Part shown: positions 56,150-64,000 of the stretch, one piece after another
Numbering within the stretch: position 1 is the first letter of the stretch
How the letters are laid out: the number at the start of each line of letters is the position of its first letter
Source of the DNA: Apoderus coryli
Lineage: Eukaryota > Arthropoda > Insecta > Coleoptera > Attelabidae
Direction of reading: 5' to 3'
NCBI GenBank assembly: GCA_911728435.2
Contig: OU452205.1
Span: 9,616,260-9,680,259 of the forward strand
DNA length: 64,000 nt
The notes under the pieces: generated by a model
Told to the model about the DNA's origin: nothing
The model's database searches: none
Seen by the model: the letters and a program-made list of their open reading frames with translations, nothing else
Translations under genes and position numbers: made by a program

Positions 56150-58700
56150 TTTAATAACGTATCTTCACAATATCTCGTACCACAATTTTCATAGTATAAG
56201 CAATCCTTTGTGCTTTTATACCGAACAAGGTCTAAGTATTTACCCTCGTGCTGCTGGCGCTCTTCTAAACGGAAATTAGTCACCACGCGCTCACACATGT
56301 GTCTGGAAAGAGTGCCGGTGGCTATTTCGGTGCGGATGTTATGCTTCAATTGCCGTAAATTTCGTGGTTTATTTGCATACAATTTCTCTTTAAGGTATTC
56401 TCATAAGAAATAATCATCCTGCATCGACGAGAGAATTGTTTTTATTTTCGAAACCTTCATCGGCAGCCGCAAGCGATTGGTTTGAGTTGTGGCAAGTGAA
56501 ACCATGTCTTTCATTTAAATGTTCAAACTTCAACAGTTGTGGGAACAAAAGTTTCCTTACATGTCACAATAACGTTCACTGTTTGCTTAGAGTCATGTTA
56601 ACCAACAATAAAAAATTCGGCTATGTGGGATATAAATAAATTGTAAAATACACAGGGAAACCCTTGCTCTATAGAGACTAAGCAAATAGTATCCAAATCT
56701 TGTGTTCATATCACTTCATATCCAACTTTACTACATTTTTATTACTCAACGTTTGAGTTTAAGACTACGATGATTTACAGCACTCGCCTGTGGCTCGTAA
56801 ACTTCATCTGCGTGAGTTATTAGCTACACTACCGCTCGCTGAATAATATACTATTGTAGTAGATTTTGGATACTAAATTACATTGGGCACTGGCGAATAA
56901 GCCATTTTACCAGGCGTAGTTTCACTCTCTAGGAATCACTTTGAAGTTCTATTTATATTTAGGTTGAACAAATGAAAATATCAAACATATAAAAACTCTG
57001 ACAAAATTTTCTATTTATTTAACCAGCAATTTAACTAAAAATAATATAAATATTTAATTACATAAATAAATACAATATTCTAATGATTTACAAAACTGTG
57101 ACCTAAAAGTTCATTGGAATTATAATATATAAATTATTCAAAAACAATATTTACAGTTATACGCAACATTGCGTTTGAATAATTCAAATTATTTTATATT
57201 GCCTGATCAATTTTTATTGCTGTAGGGTGTATTTTGACGAATTTGAATACCAGATAAAGACTAATTTAAAACATCCAGTATATTGCTATTAGGGTTATCA
57301 ACTTGAACAGAAAATACGATTTTTTTAAAATGGATATGGAAGAATGTCTTATGCCAATGGGACTACTCTGACTGGTTGTGGACCTAAGGTATTTAAATTT
57401 ATCTGTAGATCTTTCGATATATTTGTGTGACAATAATATGCTCTAAATCTATATCATTCGCACAATTGGCATCGAGAGAATTTCGATTCAACAGCATTCA
57501 CGCAAAGTTGCTCTGAAAAATTCTGTGAAACCTTATCTAGTGCAACTTTGAGGCAGTATTGTTTCTATAAATGTAGTTGTCTGTGGAAAATTCATTATGT
57601 TATTTTATTTCATATTTTCACAATACACACCGAATATTTTGACAGCAACAAATAAAAATGTTAATAACAAATTTTACGAAACTAGCTTATGTCCAGCAGT
57701 TTTTTCTTCCAGGCTTGAGATAAGTAAACATACAGGAATGCTTGCTAATTCATTTTTTCAGAAGTCATACAATTTTTAATCACTCTAGTATATCAATGTC
57801 GGGTTTTATTCTAAAATTAACTTATCTAGACTATTGTGTAATAATGTTGTGATCAATACACAGGTTTCAGGCCTCTTAAAAATATTGGAAGGTCCCAGTG
57901 GTGTTCTATGATATTTACCACAGGGAATGCGATAATCGAATATCATTATGCAACGAGCATTTAATGGCAACCTTTCCCAACATTAATAGAAATATAATTA
58001 CAATGATCACTTATTGAATAATTTGGGAACTGACAAGGCATTTATTTTTAAATGTATTTGTTATTCTAAAAATATGTTGACAAATTTCAAGTTTTAGCCA
58101 GCTATGACCGATCCCCAACGGGGGTTTTTTGTATATTGCATAGTTAATGCTATTTTCCTCATCGACTAGCGATTTGCTCAAAAGTCGAATGAATATAATG
58201 AAATGAGTTCTGTTGTTCTTTTGGTTTTTTCTAATTTATTTCTCAAAGTTTTTGCCGATTGATTCTAAAAATGTTATGCAAGTAGGCCCTATACCCGCCA
58301 CTGGCACAATTGTGGCAGTATCCGTGCCATTACTACTGTTTCACGAGATCGATGATAAATTAAACCGTATTGCAATTTAAAAAGAAAATCGTTTTAGTTT
58401 TTGCGTTCGATTTTGTGGGAAAACCATTTCTGCCATTCGTTATATCATTTACAAAAATTGGTCGTTCCATATATACTCTGTTCAGTGTACAACCAACCCC
58501 ATGTTTTTGCCATTTCTCTCTCGGCAGTTAATAATCTCAGATGATGGAGGTTACCTTTTTTTCTCTCTCTGTTGATATATTCTGGATTAAAATGAATGTG
58601 ATCTAAAATATATGCCTGTTGTAATGAAAAAAATAATTGCTTTTTATTTTAAGTGCAATGTGCAGCTGGATACAATTGTAATGAGAAATAACTAAAGAAG
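56150..58700. other. Intron sequence, one foldback-like block
   Basis: No coding motif recognised. Around 56770-56870 the phrases gactacgatgatttacagca, ctcgcctgtggctcg and aatatactattgtagtag resemble the centre and arm words of foldback element A (9455, 42089), so this may be a third, more diverged copy. Confidence 0.4.
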
Positions 58701-59645
58701 GAGATTATTATTATTAGGTATTATTTATCATTATTATTATTACGTACTAGAAGTGCTGAAGTATCTGATCTATTAGAGAATAATTACAACAATCTAACTG
58801 CAATAATAAAAAATTAAAAAAGATGCGATACATAACAAATAAAAAAAAACAGATAATATTACAAAATAACTATACACAAAACAAATTATAAATTATCAAG
58901 TCAACGCTTAAATAAAGGAGCACAAACCACATTACTAGGTAGACTGTTCCACAAGTGAGCGGATACATTTGATCATAACACCACGCTGTCTACGCTGTTC
59001 CAACGTAGCCACCACGCTCATGCGATCAAGTCTGATCTCATACGGAAGACGTCTTGGCTTCAACACCTGTTTATTACACGCCAGCATGGAAACTACAACG
59101 CGAGAAGCAACTTCCAAAATTGTTCAGATGTAGGTGCAAATTAGTAGTTCGGATTCCACTTCAACCGTAAAGAGGCAGACATCAGATTTAGCTTTATCCA
59201 CGATATTAGAGACATGACCATGACAAATCCTCGGATATGGTAACCCCAAAGTCAATTGACAAATTTTAGCTTATATATTATGTGTACTGTTCAGGAAATA
59301 AGGAAATTTAAGATTCCCGCATCCAATGGAACACTTTTTTGCATTTCAGAGCAAACAACATTCCTCGGCCCCGCAGCCACTGTATCTAAATCCGAATGTG
59401 GTTTACCCCGAAGGCCAATACTATGAACATTTTCAGGGCGTCTGCAAACGCAGATACACTGAAACATATGGAATCTAGGAGGTCAAGGGTGTATAACAGG
59501 AACAACATTGGTCCATAAAGTGAACGTTAAGCACACACACAGTTGTATGATGGTGAAGCGTAGCTATAAGTCTGTTATGAGGCACTCTGTCAAAAGTCTT
59601 ACAAAAGTCAAGGTATATTACGTCTACTACAGGACAACCATGTCA
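58700..59645 (-). pseudogene. CR1/Rex-like LINE, RT remnant with (taa)n tail
   Basis: Minus-strand frames give VVDVIYLDFCKTFDRVPHNR (about 59636-59575, first RT aspartate motif Y-L-D-F-x-K-x-F-D), KPHSDLDTVAAGP, then FGVTISEDLSWSC (normally L-G-V-x-I...L-x-W) and PYEIRLDRMSVVATLEQRRQ, RGVMIKCIRSL. SAHLWNSLPSNVVCAP and LDNLYFVLC complete the C-terminus. The 3' side has taataataat repeats at about 58705-58745. All motifs are in order but separated by stops, shifts and a missing YADD segment, so it is old. The tail and the A-L-E-x-R-R-x-R-G motif match the general plan of the LINE at 30962-32988. Confidence 0.82.
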
Positions 59646-59649
59646 AGAG

Positions 59650-60570
59650 ATTTCTATCACAAATTCGTATAGTTTAGTAGATTTAAAATTAATTTTTACT
59701 ATCAAAAAAGCAGCATTAGCTTCATATATTTGGCTTAACTTACATTTGACGGATGGCAATTACTTACCAAATTCTTAACTTGTACAACATTTTTTATGCA
59801 TGATGTCTGGTAAGTCAATCGTCTACCAATAGACCAAATAATTAAATAAACATAGTTTATTACAAAAAAAAACATGCGTGCTTGAGGCTTCACAAGAGAT
59901 ATTTGAGGTTCTAACGAGGTACGAGAAATTTATTCTTAGATTTACTTTTTGGTCGCGTCATCTTTGTACCTTCTGTTGAAAAAGGGTAGGAGGTAGGTAT
60001 GTAGGAACGTATTTGCGTTGTCCATGTAACGGTTGAAATCCGAAGGGGCGCGGTAAGGAGACGTTGTTGAGGATTTTTTGTTAATATCGTGAAAAATTTA
60101 GTGCACGAAACGCACCAAAGAACGATACCATCAGAAAATGGATTTGAATCTTCTCTGAGAATATCGGTTAAACTGTACAATTTGATAACCAAGATCGCCA
60201 GCTCTCATCTCTCTCTCATAAATTTTGAGGTTATGTGAAAAAAGTGTCGATACAAAAGTTGTAGACCTTTTTATTACCTACAACTTTGCCATTTAACTTT
60301 TTTGCATAGGACTTGCAGTTTTATCGGAAATCGAGATTAACCGTTTTTACCCTTAAAAACTCACCCCCTTCGCGACCTTAGATCGCCCGTAATTTATTTT
60401 TCCTTTCATTTTTGTTATATTCTCTACCTTTTCCAATGGGTATCATCCTAGTATAATTTTTTTTCACTTTTTAACATTTTTAAAATTATCGACCCTGGTC
60501 TATTAATGCTTATAATATATACAAAATTCTTAAGCCGATCGCATAAATCTAAGCCATTTTTAACATAGTT
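59650..60570. other. Intron sequence before the neuroligin exon
   Basis: No coding sequence. A phrase around 60255-60290 (aagttgtagacctttttatt, acctacaactttg) has a short inverted repeat (agttgtag / ctacaact). Confidence 0.45.
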
Positions 60571-60582
60571 ATTTTTTTCTAG

Positions 60583-61259
60583 GTATGAAGCCACGAATGA
60601 AAAACCATTTCCGCGCCCACCAACTCAGCGTCTGGCTACGACTAATTCCTGAACTTCATCGCGCCGGCATGGAAGATGTAGTAGCCAGACACAATCTCTT
60701 CCGCAATCACAACAACGCCGATCTCTATGACGGTGCTGTCCGTCCAGATCCTTTATCAAGAGTTAGCTATTACGATCCAACTATGGAGCTCATCCGAAGA
60801 CGTAACAACTCCACCTTGAACACCCTTGAAACACCAACTACGATCGATACCATTGTGACTACATGTGTGAACGTTGTTTCGTCTGGTAACTACAATCCTC
60901 AGGTATACCAGAGTCAGGCGAGTAACGCGACAGATACCTTGGCTAGCATAGAAGCAGCTGGGTATGCCGCGTATAGCACTGCTTTAAGCGTTACAATAGC
61001 CATTGGGTGTTCGTTATTAATTTTAAATGTCTTAATATTTGCGGGAGTGTATTATCAGCGTGATAAAACGAGGATGGAAGTGAAAGCATTGCAGCAACAA
61101 CAAAACCGAAATCAGTCGACGTTTGAAACAATATCGAAACATCAACATTATCACTTAGGTCATTCACAGAGTTCGAATATTATCGTTGATGTAGAACACG
61201 ATACGTCAGCTATGATTCTGGCTGCAAATGCTCAGCAAGATTTTCATGCAATGAAGCAG
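60583..61259 (+). CDS. Nlg: Neuroligin, transmembrane exon
   Basis: After ttttttctag the exon begins GT (completing Gly) then MKPRMKNHFRAHQLSVWLRL, IPELHRAGMEDVVARHNLFR, the conserved region between the esterase domain and the stalk in neuroligins. Possible N-glycosylation sites are N-N-S, N-S-T and N-A-T (residues 74-76, 75-77 and 114-116, counting the Met as 1). The transmembrane helix is about residues 132-157 (TALSVTIAIGCSLLILNVLI, FAGVYY), followed by basic QRDKTR and a cytoplasmic tail. The tail includes VEVKALQ-like MEVKALQQQQN and DFHAMKQ. It ends CAG|gtaaga at 61259/61260, a strong donor in phase 0, so the PDZ-binding tail is in a further exon outside the window. Reading through the donor gives only VRIV and a stop. 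Postsynaptic adhesion, neurexin partner. Confidence 0.95.
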
Positions 61260-62630
61260 GTAAGAATAGTATAGTGCACTAAAAACCTATACGGATCGGT
61301 TATTAAATGAATAATACTACATACATGCAAAAATCCCTGGAGTTGAGGGTTTTACGTTATTGTGAATATAGCCACATGAGTTACAAGCTGAAGCTTTACA
61401 ATAAATGCTTATCAGGGCTCATTGCCTTAATGCTCTTACGACATAAGTTCGTTATTAAAATTTCCTCAACAAGCTCCTTGCGACTTTTCCACCGAATGCA
61501 TCTCCCTAGCCATAACAGAGCATGCACTAAATGTTTGTTTTGTAAAAAATTGCTATCTGGGAAGTGATTTCAAGACTTTGGATGTTATCAAGCCCGTCAA
61601 TCTGGCTTCCACAATTATATTTCTTAAGCTTGAGTTCTTTCAAATTGTAACATTTTGATTTTGTGACGTGAAAGAACCCTAGGGATTCTAGCAGGAAGGT
61701 TCGGATTTAAACCAAATTCCCGCGTTATCTCATCAACATTATAACTTATATAATCTAAATAAAATACCTGTTTCCATCCAAACGATTTTAAAATAGAAGA
61801 GGCCCAAACAAAGAAAACTGTGCTTAGAAATGACCTTCCTTGTTGAAATGTGGGTTGTTGTCTGCACAGAAATGTTTATTATGCCAAATTCGTAATTTAT
61901 CGTCTCGTCTGGTGGAACAAGATTATCCAGTAAAAATAATTTCATTAAGGAAATTGCATTCATTCTTATAAAATTAACATCAAATTTAATCAGACCATTT
62001 AATCTTTTGTGAGAATTAAATGAACCTTCTGAAAATGATACGGTTGAATCATATGCTCATACCTCACACGTTTAAAATATTAGTATTTGAGTATTTTTTT
62101 AGTAATAGCAAAATATGTTTCATTTATTAGCTATGAAAAGACTTCATGCTAAGTTTAGTTTTTTTGAATTGACTTATTTTTATATCAGGTAACTGTAGTT
62201 GAGGCGTGTCAAAAAGGGCGGTGCAAAAGGGCCTATTATCCACTTCCAGTAAATTTTCAGTATTTGCGAAAAACTGTTATAACTAAATTATTAGTGGTAA
62301 TAGCTACAACTTGGTTTTGCACTATTCTTACCAGCCTATAAAACCAAAATAAACAAAGAAAATAAACGTAAAATTTATAAAAGAAGCGTAAAGTAGCTTT
62401 AAAATTTGGATATAGAACCATTGGCTGTAACCAAATGGATAAAGGATCTTTTGCTGCGACAACATGAGAATATACGCAGTTTTGACATAAGAACACACTT
62501 AGACAGAAGGAACAAGGTAACCTTTATTTTTCATTATTAAAGATCATTACATGTATACAAAAAAATAAAAGTATAACTCTTGTAAAATCAACAACATAAA
62601 TTTCTTTAATAAAGTTGTGTTCTGGAACTA
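61260..62630 (+). other. Nlg: Start of the following neuroligin intron
   Basis: Begins gtaagaatag. No gene or repeat arm was recognised until 62631. The frames at 61307-61567 and 61739-61963 show no motif. Confidence 0.55.
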
Positions 62631-63800
62631 TTATGCTCGGTCAGCAACTAGCTCATTTGCGTGCCCTCCACAAAACTCATCATCTTGGAGGCCTTCAGTT
62701 TCGTGCGTTTCCATGTTGCTGGCTGTCATCTCACCTATGGTTCCCAAGAACACATTTTTACAGAAAGAACATTCTGCCATTTTATCCCAAGTTTCGCCAA
62801 AGTGCTTTTTCAAAAGGTTTTTAACATCTTGAATCTTGGCTGCTTTCAATGAGACTCCCATAGGTATTTCATCTGGCAATGCGATTGACTTTATTTTAAC
62901 ACCATTTTTAACAATCAATTTACCATTGGTTAAGTCACTGTTGTAAGATGTTTCTCCTCTAACCAAAATATTTTATTGTTTAGATTTGGTGAGAATGAAA
63001 CGTTTTGCTTCATTAAATTTGAAGTGCCAAGATGTAGTTGTTTTGAAGTAAGTCTGTACTAAAGTTTTCGAGTCGTAAACATTGGAGTCAGTGCCCATTT
63101 TAGAAATAGTGGAATCCTCTGAAAAAACTGCCTTATATTCTGTTGGTTGTATTATTACTGGTAGCGTACGCAGTTTCTTTTCTATGGACGCAAACACACG
63201 ATCTGGTGGAAAAAACGAGTGTCCAGTTATAGGGAAAATCTTGTGTATTTCCTGAATGTTGGGAGGTGCCACTCGTGCTAAAAAGTAACTCAGCAGTAGC
63301 CCTTTTTCTTGCAGTTTTTGGAAAAACGCTTTGTATCGCATTCTGTGAAAAGCAAGTTCAGTTATCAACTTATTTTTATCCTCGAGATTGGTCTCTCATT
63401 TAGAGCAGGCATCAGTGATGTTGTACTGCGTGGTAAAAATTCTTTGAAAAAACGTTTTCTTTGACTTGAGTGATTCATCATTTTGTTCATTGTTGTACAT
63501 GCGATATAATTTGTTAATACTTAAATTTCCAGGTAAATAACGCCTCTGAATGGATTTCATTCGAGAGTCGTGGCTTTCACAGCATTTGAGTTTTTCTATA
63601 AATGCTTTAATAACGGCCTTTTGCTTGCCATATAATGGATTTCGCCTTGCCCCACCACTCCTATCAACTGGTATTCTACCAGTATCTAGAATTAAATTCT
63701 CTTTCTCTCAAAGGTTTGCTGACACACGCGAAGGAAAATTTTTTCTGTACCGGAAACCTTCCTTCCTTTCTTTTCTATTTTGGCCTCTACACTTACGTAA
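62631..63800 (-). pseudogene. Transposon protein of the DUF7869-like type, broken
   Basis: Minus strand, in order: KEGFRYRKNFPS (about 63750), RSGGARRNPLYGKQKAVIKA, FIEKLKCCESHDSRMKSIQR, RYLPGNLSINKLYRMYNEQ (63640-63470), KSKKTFFQRIFTTQYNITDA-CSK-stop, ITELAFHRMRYKAFFQKLQE, FPITGHSFFPPDRVFASIEK and KLRTLPVIIQPTEYKAVF. It continues to SLKAAKIQDVKNLLKKHFGE near 62850 and ends about 62631. A G-H-S/T-x-x-x-x-D...I-E-K motif after K-x-F-I-E.., E-S-H-x-S-R and R-Y-L-P-x-x-L-S-I-x-x-L-Y is, from memory, the plan of multi-copy insect transposon proteins with a DUF7869-like RNase-H-fold part. Frames change at about 62970 and a stop lies at 63400. Lies antisense in the neuroligin intron. Confidence 0.6.
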
Positions 63801-64000
63801 TACAGCCATCTTTGTAATTCTTGGACCTACAGTTTAGCGTGGAATCCGAACCACGGTCATCGACCGCCAGATGCCAGCACCCACGACTATATAGTCAATA
63901 ACTACTTAGCATAGGCAAGTCTACCGACTCGACCGGGAGCACCGTCCACCCATCCAACCACCATCCACGCGACTAGACACTGCGATATCATAATCACGTC

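Larger units (their letters stand above)
10360..60582 (+). other. Nlg: Giant phase-1 neuroligin intron (about 50.2 kb)
   Basis: The donor is ttg|gtaagt at 10360 and the acceptor is atttttttctag at 60571-60582, both canonical. The phase (1) is confirmed because the split codon G|GT gives Gly in the conserved LEIGMKPR. The intron is filled with transposons on both strands, listed separately. No host exon was recognised inside it. A small alternative exon lying between repeats cannot be excluded by eye. Confidence 0.9.

Noticed and set aside
58120..58145. ccccaacgggggtttttt, looks like a bacterial terminator
   Set aside because: A eukaryotic intron context and only a 4-5 bp stem. Chance.
61260..61274. 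Reading neuroligin on to a stop (VRIV)
   Set aside because: CAG|gtaaga is a strong donor and known neuroligins continue after this point, so the stop is most likely intronic.

Overview
This is eukaryotic, AT-rich, intron-dominated sequence, almost certainly from an insect. Only one host gene can be supported: a neuroligin on the + strand. Exon 10241-10359 encodes the end of the cholinesterase-like ectodomain. Exon 60583-61259 encodes the stalk, the single transmembrane helix and the start of the cytoplasmic tail. The two join in phase (G|GT = Gly) across an intron of about 50.2 kb. Everything before 10241 and after 61259 is read as flanking intron. The dense mix of non-LTR, Penelope, mariner, piggyBac, P-type and foldback elements fits a large repeat-rich insect genome (a beetle would fit, but this is inference; the order cannot be proven here).

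Layout. 1-10.2 kb: upstream intron with a decayed LINE reverse transcriptase (about 2.0-2.6 kb), a 2.7-kb element with inverted-repeat ends (3.1-5.8 kb) that holds a smaller MITE, a mariner-like MITE, an LTR-like block, a Copia pol fragment and two hairpin elements. 10.2-60.6 kb: the giant intron. It holds an RTE-like LINE tail; hammerhead-ribozyme-like Penelope remnants; a complete piggyBac element with an intact 636-codon transposase frame, TIRs and TTAA sites; a Penelope-like element (reverse transcriptase plus GIY-YIG); several CR1/Jockey-type LINEs, one broken by a single base; a 1.95-kb element with 14-bp TIRs and 8-bp target duplications that carries a two-exon THAP domain (P-superfamily-like); a second, unrelated piggyBac deletion derivative; two full-length mariner-type elements with different dead transposases; and a second THAP-like exon pair. 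60.6-64 kb: the transmembrane exon, then a minus-strand transposon ORF of the type whose C-terminal part resembles DUF7869 proteins.

How it works together. Only the neuroligin (a synaptic adhesion protein) is a host gene. The rest is the nested history of transposons in its introns. Several elements are datable by nesting: a 476-bp hammerhead-bearing inverted-repeat element sits inside the 54.2-56.1 kb mariner with a 12-bp target duplication, and an unrecognised element appears to split a LINE at 51.5-52.8 kb. Several near-perfect palindromes with 2-15 nt loops look like fold-back template-switch products.

Limits: no alignments or searches were run. Family calls rest on motifs read by eye, and TE boundaries without target duplications are approximate.
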